A program made the position numbers and the translations under genes. This document shows positions 16,354-24,870 of a stretch of 64,000 bases of DNA, one piece after another. The notes beneath the pieces are model-generated. The model ran no database searches, was not told the origin of the DNA, and was given only the letters and a program-made list of their open reading frames with translations. The DNA lies in NCBI GenBank assembly GCA_029067085.1, contig JAIEFE010000025.1, positions 1-64,000 on the forward strand, given 5' to 3'. Source of the DNA: Lachnospiraceae bacterium (GTDB lineage: Bacteria; Bacillota; Clostridia; Lachnospirales; Lachnospiraceae). Numbering within the stretch: the first letter of the stretch is position 1; the number at the start of each line of letters is the position of its first letter.

Positions 16354-16776
16354 CTATCTCAACAATGCCATACTCCCTGTTAATTTGTTGACCTTCTTTT
16401 TTGCACCACAGATGGCAATCCCAAAATAATTCAGTTCCGTTTCTGAAACATCCTTCATCTTTTCTATAAACTCATCATAGGACTTGCATCCCTGTGCCAG
16501 ATCAGAGAAATCAACCACCGTCAGTTCTGAAAATTCCGGTTCATACAACTTCTCGCGGATGGCTTTGATCACATCCACATTGCCTTTTAAGATTGGCACC
16601 GGAAATTCAATAATCCCCAAATGCCCGTTACCTGTCTTGTCATACACATCTGCACCTACCACCCCCGGCATCTGCTTTCCAAGCGTAATGCCCATGATAG
16701 CCGCCGTGTTTGCAATAATGCCAAGCGGCAGGTTCTCGTCAATCACCATGACACATTTCTCATTCTGTAAATCCAT
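16354..16776 (-). CDS. DUF2000 family protein
   Basis: The 140-residue protein contains KCVMVIDENLPLGIIANTAA and KQMPGVVGADVYDKTGNGH, then GIIEFPVPILKGN. This is the pattern of DUF2000, a family with a peptidyl-tRNA hydrolase II-like fold and unknown activity. ATG 16776 has AGGAGG seven bases upstream; a TTG six bases earlier is a less likely start. It follows the GNAT gene with overlapping ends, and this AraC-EamA-GNAT-DUF2000 order suggests a shared small-molecule export or detoxification role, which is inferred. Confidence 0.85.
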   Translation of the reverse strand: MDLQNEKCVMVIDENLPLGIIANTAAIMGITLGKQMPGVVGADVYDKTGNGHLGIIEFPVPILKGNVDVIKAIREKLYEPEFSELTVVDFSDLAQGCKSYDEFIEKMKDVSETELNYFGIAICGAKKKVNKLTGSMALLR

Positions 16777-16778
16777 TT

Positions 16779-17429
16779 TCAATCCTCCTGTTCTTTGGAG
16801 GATTTCTCCTCCTTTTGATAGCAGCGGTAAAGATAGGCTCTGTGAAAGCCTGCCCGCCCGTATTGCTCCGGCAGTTCTTCCTTTCCCGGAATATCTGCCA
16901 GTATCCTTGTAACTCCATTATCAACTGAAAACCGCAGGATATTTTCTATGTCCACAAATGGCAGGTTTCCGTCCGGCAGAAATAAAAGCTCCTGCCGCTT
17001 TATGCCGATAACCGTGTCCGCATCTGCCATGACATACTCTGCATTTTCCCCCTCTGCCCCGTTTCTGAGAAACAAGCTGTCCTGTGTTTTCCTTGGAGCA
17101 TACAAATTTCCGGCATCTTCCATAATATTCCATTCACCTACCACGCCGCATTCTTTTAGCACATATCCATTATCTGTAAGTATGGAACTCAGGTGGTAAT
17201 TGGTGTGTTCCACAATACGGAACACACAGTCCAGCCCGCTCCGGTGGCTGATTTCCTCACATTTCCGTATATTGTCCGGGATATTCCCCTGCGAATATTT
17301 ATAATACAGTGGGTAGACACAAAGATGGCCTCCCATTTTTTTCAGTATCCATCCCTGCCAGACTTGTGTTTCCCTGTCCTGGAACAGGCTGATGATCTGC
17401 TCCTCACACCTTTGCGCGGGTTCATTCAT
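16779..17429 (-). CDS. GNAT-like N-acetyltransferase
   Basis: This 216-residue protein starts at ATG 17429 with AAGGAGAG upstream; a longer frame to 17495 would run far into the permease gene. The sequence alternates beta strands and helices as in GNAT proteins and ends with VTRILADIPGKEELPEQYGRAGF-type strands, where GRAGFHRAYLY resembles the last GNAT motif. The acetyl-CoA loop (R/Q-x-x-G-x-A) is not clear. It may be a diverged acetyltransferase. Gene overlap with the EamA permease (8 bases) and the DUF2000 gene shows tight coupling. Confidence 0.55.
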   Translation of the reverse strand: MNEPAQRCEEQIISLFQDRETQVWQGWILKKMGGHLCVYPLYYKYSQGNIPDNIRKCEEISHRSGLDCVFRIVEHTNYHLSSILTDNGYVLKECGVVGEWNIMEDAGNLYAPRKTQDSLFLRNGAEGENAEYVMADADTVIGIKRQELLFLPDGNLPFVDIENILRFSVDNGVTRILADIPGKEELPEQYGRAGFHRAYLYRCYQKEEKSSKEQED

Positions 17430-18321
17430 TTTTCCGGCTCTCCTTTCCGCTGTATTCAGAAAGGAAAAGTCCCGCAACCGCCATAACCGTCCCAACGGCA
17501 GATATCCATGTCACCGGCTCTTTCAGCACCAGAACGGATGTCACCACTGTTATGACGGGGACCATGTAAATATAAACGCTTGTCTTTACTGCACCAAGCG
17601 CCTTCACCGCAAGGTTCCATGTGACGAAACAGAGTGCGGACGCCCCCAATCCAAGATACAGGATATTGAGCAGATGTGTCATATCAGCAAACCGTTCCAG
17701 CCCGATTCTAAAATCAAAAAGGAATAATGCCGGAACCATGAAAAGGATGCCGTAAAAAAATGTCCTGCGCGTAGTGAGGATGACCGGATAGCCAAAGCTG
17801 CTGATCTTCCTTGTCAGTATGGAATAACAAGCCCATACAAAAGCCGCCAGAACTGCCAATAGGTCACCCACAGGGTTCAGCTCCAGTTTAGAGCCGTTAA
17901 AGCTGATCAGCGCAACACCTGCCATTGCCACCACAAAACCAATGAAGAAGTTTGCCCGCAGCTTCCCTTCCGATTTTAGGAACAGCCGCGACAGTATCGC
18001 TGTGAAAAACGGAGCAACTGATATGATAACTCCCACATTGGAAGCCATCGTGTATGTAAGGGCGATATTCTCCAGCAGGTAATACAAACATATCCCGCAC
18101 AGCCCCGCCAGTACGAATGTCGCCTCCTGCCTGCGGCTCACAGCTTTCAGCCGATGTGGGCAGACCAGAAACAATGCCACAAAACCCATGACAAAGCGGA
18201 AGAACAGGATTTCCACGGGCTTAAAATCCGTAAGCAGGACTTTGGTGGATATGAATGTTGTTCCCCATATGATGATCGTGAACAGTGCCGCCAGATGCCC
18301 GGCTGACTTCCTACTTCCCAT
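17422..18321 (-). CDS. EamA/DMT-family transporter
   Basis: The 299-residue protein has ten hydrophobic segments in two EamA repeats: IIIWGTTFISTKVLL and FFRFVMGFVALF in the first, VWACYSILTRKISSFGYP and YMVPVITVVTSVLVLKEPVTW in the second. The family exports amino acids, nucleobases and similar metabolites. ATG 18321 is chosen over a more upstream frame because it begins just before the first membrane segment and overlaps the AraC gene end. The AraC regulator next door probably controls it. The substrate cannot be told. Confidence 0.9.
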   Translation of the reverse strand: MGSRKSAGHLAALFTIIIWGTTFISTKVLLTDFKPVEILFFRFVMGFVALFLVCPHRLKAVSRRQEATFVLAGLCGICLYYLLENIALTYTMASNVGVIISVAPFFTAILSRLFLKSEGKLRANFFIGFVVAMAGVALISFNGSKLELNPVGDLLAVLAAFVWACYSILTRKISSFGYPVILTTRRTFFYGILFMVPALFLFDFRIGLERFADMTHLLNILYLGLGASALCFVTWNLAVKALGAVKTSVYIYMVPVITVVTSVLVLKEPVTWISAVGTVMAVAGLFLSEYSGKESRKNE

Positions 18322-19153
18322 GCTGCCCACCATCCCCGTCTTTTTCCGAGAATATTTCACGGTAAGTCCCCGGTGCAAGCCCTATGAACTGATTGAAATA
18401 ATTCGTAAAATGGCTCTGGTCTGAAAACCCTGTCCTGATTGCCGCCTCCACAGGGGGAATCCCTTCTGACAGCAGTTTTTTTGCTTCATTGATACGGATT
18501 GTCTCAAGGTAACGGTACGGCGTGACTCCCTTTTCTTTTGTAAAAGCCCGCAGCAGCGTTGACTTGCTAAGCCCTGCGTGGCGGCATATCTGGTCTAAAT
18601 AGATGCGCTCCGTGAAATGCTCGCCCATATATTCGCAGGCTCTTTCAATCTCCTGCCTGCACTCCGGGATGCAGCTTTCAAAGGGCTGCCCGTAATTCTG
18701 GATAAGATACGAAAGCAGGAACAGCAGGGTTTCTTCCTTCTTAAACTCCCCTGTCCCTTTCATGACCATCTCGTGGAGCGGTCGCAGGTGGCAGGCTGCC
18801 TCCTCGTCATAGATAACATTTTCCGAGAATCCCGGAAGCTCCCGTTTTCCCGTGACTTCCTCCGCCAGATCGAGCATGATCTCTTTTGAGATGTTGACGC
18901 CCCGGTAATCAAATGTCCCTCCGTCACTCTGTACACAGGCATGGCTGTCCCCCGGATTGAAAAGCACGATGCTTCCTTCCTCTATGGCATATTCCCTGTC
19001 CCTGCAGGAAAGCACCCGCTCCCCTTTCTCCACAAAACCTATGACATAATGCTCATGAAAATGGCTTGGAAACGGCTGTACGATTCCCTCAAAACGGTAT
19101 GCCTCAATCCTTAATTCATCATCATATACCACTGTTCTTGTTTCTTTCTTCAT
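18311..19153 (-). CDS. AraC-family transcriptional regulator
   Basis: The 280-residue regulator has an N-terminal cupin-type sensing domain (PFPSHFHEHYVIGFVEKGERVL; IVLFNPGDSHAC) and a C-terminal pair of helix-turn-helix motifs (YLDQICRHAGLSKSTLLRAF; PPVEAAIRTGFSDQSHFTNYF). The start, ATG 19153, is fixed by AAGGAGGTGATCC, an exceptionally complete Shine-Dalgarno sequence; the longer frame to 19222 has no such site. It probably activates the downstream EamA/GNAT/DUF2000 genes in response to a small ligand. Confidence 0.92.
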   Translation of the reverse strand: MKKETRTVVYDDELRIEAYRFEGIVQPFPSHFHEHYVIGFVEKGERVLSCRDREYAIEEGSIVLFNPGDSHACVQSDGGTFDYRGVNISKEIMLDLAEEVTGKRELPGFSENVIYDEEAACHLRPLHEMVMKGTGEFKKEETLLFLLSYLIQNYGQPFESCIPECRQEIERACEYMGEHFTERIYLDQICRHAGLSKSTLLRAFTKEKGVTPYRYLETIRINEAKKLLSEGIPPVEAAIRTGFSDQSHFTNYFNQFIGLAPGTYREIFSEKDGDGGQHGK

Positions 19154-19410
19154 GTGGATCACCTCCTTGTCAAAAGCCATTTTACCGCTTATTTTTTTCT
19201 GCGTCTTGTAAAATATCTTCATTTTTCAGTTTTATCGGCTCTATTTCCTGTCGGTATTATCTGATATGAAAAATTGGTTTTATGTGTATTGAGGTGTTTT
19301 GTAAGAATATTACATTTTAGAAATAAAGAAATTTGTGACTTGCCTAAAAATAAAAAAGCCAAAACAGCCACTTGTCATTTTTCCACTATTTTCTATCAAT
19401 TTCCCCATAC

Positions 19411-19464
19411 ACAATTTGGCAAAACCGCCACTTTTGCCAAATTGTTTCACTTTCGCCAAATCGT
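19411..19464. repeat. Perfect inverted repeat plus direct copy
   Basis: ACAATTTGGCAAAA (19411-19424) is perfectly complementary to TTTTGCCAAATTGT (19432-19445) across a 7-base loop, followed at 19450-19464 by CTTTCGCCAAATCGT. It belongs to a set of motifs in the spacer 19154-19771, which has no convincing gene. Confidence 0.7.
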
Positions 19465-19590
19465 ATCCGGCTTTCACCATTTCCCCATATTTCAACAGCA
19501 TTTACAGACAAAATAATATATCTTTCAGCCAAAAGCCACAATATCCTATTCCTTTTTACCTTTTCCCGACATACAATTACGGAAACCCCT

Positions 19591-19625
19591 GACTTTTGCC
19601 GAAAAGTATACTTTTGCCAAATTGT
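19591..19625. repeat. ACTTTTGCC motif copies
   Basis: A short palindrome ACTTTTGCCGAAAAGT (about 19592-19607) is followed by CTTTTGCCAAATTGT (19611-19625), the same unit as at 19431. Confidence 0.6.
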
Positions 19626-19654
19626 ATCAATCGCAATACTATCAGCGATATCTA

Positions 19655-19698
19655 AAAACGCCAAAAAGAGGGATTCACCAATCACTCCGGTGAACCCC
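19655..19698 (-). terminator. Terminator of ppdK
   Basis: On the minus strand GGGGTTCACC and GGTGAATCCC form a stem with a 9-base loop, followed by TCTTTTTGGCGTTTTT. It lies about 75 bases downstream of the ppdK stop. Confidence 0.8.
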
Positions 19699-19739
19699 TC
19701 TACGCTCAAAATCCCTTGATTTCAAGCCATTTTTTTATA

Positions 19740-19754
19740 CTTTCGCCAAATCGT
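19740..19754. repeat. CTTTCGCCAAATCGT motif copy
   Basis: This is an exact copy of the unit at 19450-19464, lying between the ppdK stop and its terminator. Confidence 0.6.
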
Positions 19755-19771
19755 TCAAAATTCCTATGGCA

Positions 19772-22390
19772 TCAATTATTTATAGCCGCCTGTGCTGCCG
19801 CCAATCTTGCAATCGGTACACGGAACGGTGAGCAGGACACATAGGTCAGTCCCACTTTGTGGCAGAACTCCACGGAGGACGGATCGCCACCGTGCTCGCC
19901 GCAGATACCCAGCTTAATATTCGGTCTTACCGAACGGCCTTTCTCTGCCGCCATCTGTACGAGCTGTCCCACGCCGCTCTGGTCGAGCCTTGCAAAAGGA
20001 TCGGACTCATAGATCTTATTCTTATAGTAATCCCCTAAGAACTTGCCCGCATCGTCACGGGAGAAGCCGAAGGTCATCTGCGTCAGATCGTTCGTACCGA
20101 AGGAGAAGAACTCAGCCTCCTCGGCGATCTCATTTGCCAGAAGTGCTGCTCTGGGAATCTCGATCATGGTTCCTACATGGTACTGGATATCGGAGTTTTT
20201 CTCTTTCTTCACCTGCTCCGCTACCTCTACCACCACATCCTTGACAAACTTAAGCTCTTTCTTCTCGCCAACGAGAGGAATCATGATCTCGGGCACAATG
20301 TCGAAGCCCTTCTCATTCTTCACTTCGATAGCAGCCTCCATCACGGCTCTGGTCTGCATCCTGGCAATTTCAGGATAGGTCACTGCCAGACGGCAGCCTC
20401 TGTGACCCATCATAGGATTGAACTCGTGAAGGGAATCGCAGATTTCCTGTACCTCCTCAGCCGTCATCATCATATCAACCGCAAGATCGTCGATGTCACC
20501 CTGATCGGTAGGTACGAACTCATGTAACGGCGGATCGAGGAAACGGATGGTCACAGGTCTGCCTTCCATCACCTCATACAGCGCCTTGAAGTCGCCCTTC
20601 TGGAAAGGGATCAGAGCGTTTAACGCCTTCTCTCTCTGCTCCTGCGTTCTCGCCAGAATCATCTGTCTGATCTTCGGAATCCTGTCGGGATCAAAGAACA
20701 TATGCTCGGTACGGCAAAGGCCGATGCCCTCCGCGCCGTACTTCACAGCATTGGCTGCATCCGCGGGTGTATCCGCATTGGTGCGAACCTGCAGTTTGCG
20801 GTACTGATCCGCCCACTCCATAATCCGTCCGAAGTTTCCGCTGACGGAAGCCTCTACAGTCTTGATATCGCCTTTATAGATCTTGCCGGTAGAGCCGTCC
20901 AGAGAAATGTAGTCTCCCTCGTGGAACACCTCGCCACCCAGCTCAAATACCTTATCGTCCTCGTTGATCGCAATTTCGCCGCAGCCGGAAACGCAGGCCG
21001 TACCCATGCCTCTGGCAACCACTGCCGCGTGGGATGTCATACCGCCGCGCACGGTGAGGATACCCTCTGCCGCGTGCATACCCTCGATATCCTCCGGAGA
21101 GGTCTCCAGACGCACCAGCACAACTCTCTCGCCCTTCTCGTGAGCTTCCTTTGCCTCGTTAGCGGTAAAGTATACCTTACCTGCCGCCGCACCGGGAGAT
21201 GCAGGAAGCGCCTGTCCCACTACCTGGCCTGCTTTCAGAGCATCGGGATCAAAGGTGGGATGGAGAAGCTGGTCCAGGGACTTCGCTTCAATACGAAGCA
21301 CTGCCTCCTCGGGTGTGATCTTACCTTCGTCTACCAGATCACAGGCAATCTGCAGAGCCGCAGGCGCGGTACGCTTGCCGTTTCTGGTCTGTAAGAAGAA
21401 CAGCTTACCTTCCTCGATGGTGAACTCCATATCCTGCATATCGCGGTAATGGTTCTCGAGGCGGTTCGCGATCTCCATAAACTGCTTATAACACTCGGGC
21501 AGATCCTGCTCCAGTCTGGTGATCGGCTGGGGTGTACGGATACCTGCCACCACATCCTCGCCCTGGGCGTTGATCAGGTACTCGCCGTAGATGCCCTTCG
21601 CACCGGTGGAAGGATTTCTGGTGAAAGCCACGCCCGTACCGGAGGTGTCTCCCATATTACCGAATACCATCGCCTGCACATTGACTGCAGTACCCCAGTC
21701 ACCGGGGATATCATTCATACGTCTGTATACGATTGCTCTCTCATTATCCCAGGAACGGAACACGGCCTTCACCGCCTCCATAAGCTGTACCTTAGGATCC
21801 TGAGGGAACTCCTCCCCCTTGTTCTCTTTATAAATATCCTTAAAGCGGACGATGATCTCCTTCATATCTTCCGCCGTCAGGTCGGTGTCATACTTGACGC
21901 CCTTTCCTTCCTTGATCTCATCAAGAATTCTCTCAAAATAAGACTTGGGGATCTCCATGACCACGTCGGAGAACATCTGGATAAATCTGCGGTAGGAATC
22001 GTAAGCAAATCTGGGATTACCTGTCTTCGCCGCAAAGCCCTCAACAGCAACGTCCGTCAGTCCCAGATTCAGAATGGTATCCATCATACCCGGCATGGAA
22101 GCCCGCGCGCCGGAACGCACCGACACAAGAAGAGGATTCTCCGTATCGCCGAACTTCTTGCCCTGCTTCTCCTCCAATCCTGCAAGCGCCGTAAAGATCT
22201 GTCCTTTGATCTCCTCTGAGATCTGCCTGCCGTTATTGTAGTAGTCCGTACAGGCCTCCGTGGTCACGGTGAAGCCCTGCGGAATCGGCAATCCCAGATT
22301 CGTCATCTCCGCCAGATTGGCGCCCTTGCCTCCCAGGAGATTACGCATATCCGCATTTCCTTCCTCAAACAAATAAACCCATTTCGCCAT
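19772..22390 (-). CDS. ppdK: Pyruvate, phosphate dikinase
   Basis: The 872-residue enzyme interconverts pyruvate, ATP and phosphate with phosphoenolpyruvate, AMP and pyrophosphate, serving glycolysis or gluconeogenesis in anaerobes. It starts MAKWVYLFEEGNADMRNLLGG-like, the conserved nucleotide-binding domain opening. The phosphohistidine domain has GGMTSHAAVVARGMG near residue 450, and the C-terminal PEP/pyruvate domain has FGTNDLTQMTFGFSRDD and GICGEHGGDP. Length is normal. A GTG at 22399 is an alternative start with a closer AAAGGAG. It is a single-gene transcript with its own promoter and terminator. Confidence 0.97.
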   Translation of the reverse strand: MAKWVYLFEEGNADMRNLLGGKGANLAEMTNLGLPIPQGFTVTTEACTDYYNNGRQISEEIKGQIFTALAGLEEKQGKKFGDTENPLLVSVRSGARASMPGMMDTILNLGLTDVAVEGFAAKTGNPRFAYDSYRRFIQMFSDVVMEIPKSYFERILDEIKEGKGVKYDTDLTAEDMKEIIVRFKDIYKENKGEEFPQDPKVQLMEAVKAVFRSWDNERAIVYRRMNDIPGDWGTAVNVQAMVFGNMGDTSGTGVAFTRNPSTGAKGIYGEYLINAQGEDVVAGIRTPQPITRLEQDLPECYKQFMEIANRLENHYRDMQDMEFTIEEGKLFFLQTRNGKRTAPAALQIACDLVDEGKITPEEAVLRIEAKSLDQLLHPTFDPDALKAGQVVGQALPASPGAAAGKVYFTANEAKEAHEKGERVVLVRLETSPEDIEGMHAAEGILTVRGGMTSHAAVVARGMGTACVSGCGEIAINEDDKVFELGGEVFHEGDYISLDGSTGKIYKGDIKTVEASVSGNFGRIMEWADQYRKLQVRTNADTPADAANAVKYGAEGIGLCRTEHMFFDPDRIPKIRQMILARTQEQREKALNALIPFQKGDFKALYEVMEGRPVTIRFLDPPLHEFVPTDQGDIDDLAVDMMMTAEEVQEICDSLHEFNPMMGHRGCRLAVTYPEIARMQTRAVMEAAIEVKNEKGFDIVPEIMIPLVGEKKELKFVKDVVVEVAEQVKKEKNSDIQYHVGTMIEIPRAALLANEIAEEAEFFSFGTNDLTQMTFGFSRDDAGKFLGDYYKNKIYESDPFARLDQSGVGQLVQMAAEKGRSVRPNIKLGICGEHGGDPSSVEFCHKVGLTYVSCSPFRVPIARLAAAQAAINN

Positions 22391-22456
22391 ACTCTTCACT
22401 ATACTCCTTTCTCCGCCTGCGAATCTTCAATCGTACAAGCTGCTAAACTAGCATCT

Positions 22457-22500
22457 ATTTTACCATATATTTCAAAAATTAGCACGATTTTTTTGAAAAT
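22457..22500 (-). promoter_or_regulatory. Probable ppdK promoter
   Basis: On the minus strand a TAAAAT -10 box (22457-22462) lies about 65 bases before the ppdK start in an AT-rich stretch. The -35 box is weak. Confidence 0.4.
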
Positions 22501-22557
22501 TTTCACAAAATAAAAGACAAACATCCTGAGATATTTGTCAAATTCTGATACGAGCTC

Positions 22558-23400
22558 TTAAAACCTCCCCGCTTCTGTCGGAAGAAAGCTGTCAAAGATA
22601 AATACATCATACTCATCCTTAAGAGCTTCCAGATCTTTTTCGCAGCGAATCGTCCAGGCAGCGGCAGGATGTCTGTAGAGATGCCTGCATATCCTTCTGC
22701 CGGGTTCCTCGCTGAACTTATGATTATAAGCTATAAAATCGGGTTTGGTCAAAAAATTGAACAGAAGATGCGTCATCGCAAAATAGAGAATATTCCAGTA
22801 TTCACCCTCCTTGCGAAAATTGGAGGAGAGCTGTCCCCGCACCACGTCTTTCCGGTGTCTGCGAAACCACCAAAGCACCATGGGATTGAAGGACTCAATG
22901 CAGTAGGGTCCCTGATAGGCACTCAAAAGTCTGTCTATGATGACGCAGCCGGACACATCCGCCGTCTCCGCCTTGATCTCCACGATGAGGGGCACACGGC
23001 CGTCCACCATCTCAAGCAGGTCGGCCAGTCTTGGGATCCGCTCCCCGCTGTCGCAGAGTGTGTAAGTCTGCAGCTCCTCATAGGTATGGTTCACAACCTT
23101 CCCCTCCACACCGCAGATTCTCTGAAGCGTAAAATCATGAAAAATGACCGGCACGCCGTCCTTAGTCACTTGTACGTCCAGTTCCATGCCCAGTCCGGCC
23201 TCCACGGCTTTTCTGAAAGCAGCCATGGAATTCTCAGGTGCCTCCGATGTGTTGTCATGGAGCCCCCTGTGCGCAAAATATATCTTTTGAAAAAGCGTGG
23301 TATCAGGTCTGTTGCATATACGCGGCATGATCGCCAACAGATATAACACGGCCAGCGCCAGGATACAAACAAATATGATTTTGATAACTGCCAGAATCAT
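22558..23400 (-). CDS. Glycerophosphodiester phosphodiesterase, membrane-anchored
   Basis: The 280-residue protein has one N-terminal membrane segment (ILAVIKIIFVCILALAVLYLL) and a GDPD domain: FAHRGLHDNTSEAPENSMAAF, ELDVQVTKDGVPVIFHD with catalytic His, Glu, Asp and His, and PLIVEIKAE. It would cleave glycerophosphodiesters at the cell surface to glycerol-3-phosphate and an alcohol. ATG 23400 has AAGGGCGG upstream; an earlier TTG is a less likely start. It is the last gene after the transport block, 94 bases downstream of the HlyD-like gene, and may be part of that transcript. Confidence 0.9.
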   Translation of the reverse strand: MILAVIKIIFVCILALAVLYLLAIMPRICNRPDTTLFQKIYFAHRGLHDNTSEAPENSMAAFRKAVEAGLGMELDVQVTKDGVPVIFHDFTLQRICGVEGKVVNHTYEELQTYTLCDSGERIPRLADLLEMVDGRVPLIVEIKAETADVSGCVIIDRLLSAYQGPYCIESFNPMVLWWFRRHRKDVVRGQLSSNFRKEGEYWNILYFAMTHLLFNFLTKPDFIAYNHKFSEEPGRRICRHLYRHPAAAWTIRCEKDLEALKDEYDVFIFDSFLPTEAGRF

Positions 23401-23493
23401 CTGATGTTCCGCCCTTCCAAGCAAAGTCTTCTGTCATCCCAAACCATTCTACAACCTTGGCCCGCACTTTTCAACATCTTTGTGTGATCACCT

Positions 23494-24822
23494 TCAATCA
23501 TCCGCCAGCCTGACCGCATCCCCCTTTTTCACCTCTTTCGTGGCAGATTCAATAATGAGGCTGTCAGAAGTGACCGCTCCCTCTATCGCCGCCAGCTTAT
23601 CGTTCTTATCGATCACACCGACATTGATCTCTTCCACATAGTACTCTTTGCCGAGAATCCCCTCCCTCTCATTCACCACATACACGAAATACCTTTCATT
23701 CTCCGAATGAAGCGCCATGATGGAAATGCAAACAGGCTGCTTCTCACCCACTTTTGAACAGCTGAGCCTCCCGGAAAGACCGGGCACACCCGTTCCCTCC
23801 GGCAGTTTTACGACGGCGGTATAGCTGCCGGGCATATTCTCGTTTTCCTCCAGATAATCCACCTTGACATCTATTTTTTTGCGCCCGTCGAGTTCCAGCT
23901 TTACATCGTCGCCTAAGTTTACATAACTTTTTTGTTCCTTTGTCAGAGCCACTTTAAACTGACAGGCCACCTCGTCGTCAGCCAACAGAAAGGAAGCCGT
24001 ATCCGGCACTCTGCCGCCTGCCTGCACATAGATATCTGTCACTGTCCCGCTCAAAGGCGAGGTGATCTTTCCTTCCTGATCCAGCAGCGCCCGATAGGCT
24101 GCGATCTTTTCCTGTACCGCCGTCAGCTCCGTCCGATAAACAGCCAGGGTTGCATCGGCATTCTCCTCCTGCAGAATGTCCTCCACCCTGCGTCCGGCGT
24201 CCTTTATCGTATTGTCTCTGTTCCATTTGGCATCCGCCTCCGCATAAGCTGCGGCCTGCAGCTGCCGCTTCAGGAGTTCCTCCTCCACGCTTCCGTTTCC
24301 TTTGCTTTCATCCGGCAGTTCTTCCAATGCTTTTTCCGCTTGAACCACCTCCTCGGCAGCCCGGCCTACCAGCGTGTCCTGATATCTCGCCAAAGCGTCA
24401 TAGTCCTCTCTGGCCCTGGCCTCCTCCAATGCCCTTTGATTCTGTGCAAGCTCCTTATTGTGCACGATAGTGTCAATCTGAAGCTGCGTCTTTGCCGCCG
24501 CCAGCTCCTGTTCTTCTATGATCTGCTTTAAGTCCTCCAGATCCACGGTAAACAGAACTTCTCCCTCTTCCACCTTATCTCCGGTATGCACCGCAAGCTC
24601 CTCCACCCGCAGACCGCTCAAAACTGCTACAGGGAGCTTTGCACCGGCCTCCACGATCCCTTCGGTCTCCACGATATGCTCAATATACTTGGAATCCGCT
24701 CGTGTCGTCGAAACCATGGGCAGCTTTGACGCATATATACTTTTTGATACCAGCGTGCACAGCCACATAAACGCCATAAAAAACGCCAGTCCCGCAATAA
24801 TCTTTTTCCTCCGCTTATCCAT
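23494..24822 (-). CDS. HlyD-like periplasmic-adaptor-type protein
   Basis: The 442-residue protein has an N-terminal membrane anchor (GLAFFMAFMWLCTLVSKSIYA), a first lipoyl half (VEELAVHTGDKVEEGEVLF), a long coiled-coil hairpin (about residues 105-270), a second lipoyl half (ITSPLSGTVTDIYVQAGGRV) and beta-barrel parts (YVNLGDDVKLELDG). It belongs to the membrane fusion family that couples exporters to the envelope. No MacB-type or other exporter gene is adjacent; the neighbours are sugar-type ABC importer permeases, which is an unusual pairing. It may assemble with the permeases or with an exporter elsewhere. Confidence 0.85.
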   Translation of the reverse strand: MDKRRKKIIAGLAFFMAFMWLCTLVSKSIYASKLPMVSTTRADSKYIEHIVETEGIVEAGAKLPVAVLSGLRVEELAVHTGDKVEEGEVLFTVDLEDLKQIIEEQELAAAKTQLQIDTIVHNKELAQNQRALEEARAREDYDALARYQDTLVGRAAEEVVQAEKALEELPDESKGNGSVEEELLKRQLQAAAYAEADAKWNRDNTIKDAGRRVEDILQEENADATLAVYRTELTAVQEKIAAYRALLDQEGKITSPLSGTVTDIYVQAGGRVPDTASFLLADDEVACQFKVALTKEQKSYVNLGDDVKLELDGRKKIDVKVDYLEENENMPGSYTAVVKLPEGTGVPGLSGRLSCSKVGEKQPVCISIMALHSENERYFVYVVNEREGILGKEYYVEEINVGVIDKNDKLAAIEGAVTSDSLIIESATKEVKKGDAVRLADD

Positions 24823-24854
24823 GGTGTTATCCTCTCTTTTCTTTCATCTTTATT

Positions 24855-24868
24855 TAGGCGATCGCCTA
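24855..24868. promoter_or_regulatory. 14-base palindrome between permease and HlyD-like gene
   Basis: TAGGCGATCGCCTA is perfectly self-complementary and lies three bases after the MalG-type stop, 32 bases before the HlyD-like start. It could be an operator or an mRNA processing structure. Confidence 0.35.
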
Positions 24869-24870
24869 CG

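Noticed and set aside
19310-19709. Two minus-strand frames (63 and 107 residues) after ppdK
   Set aside because: Their sequence is mostly translated copies of the local repeat, and they overlap the ppdK terminator; no ribosome-binding site.
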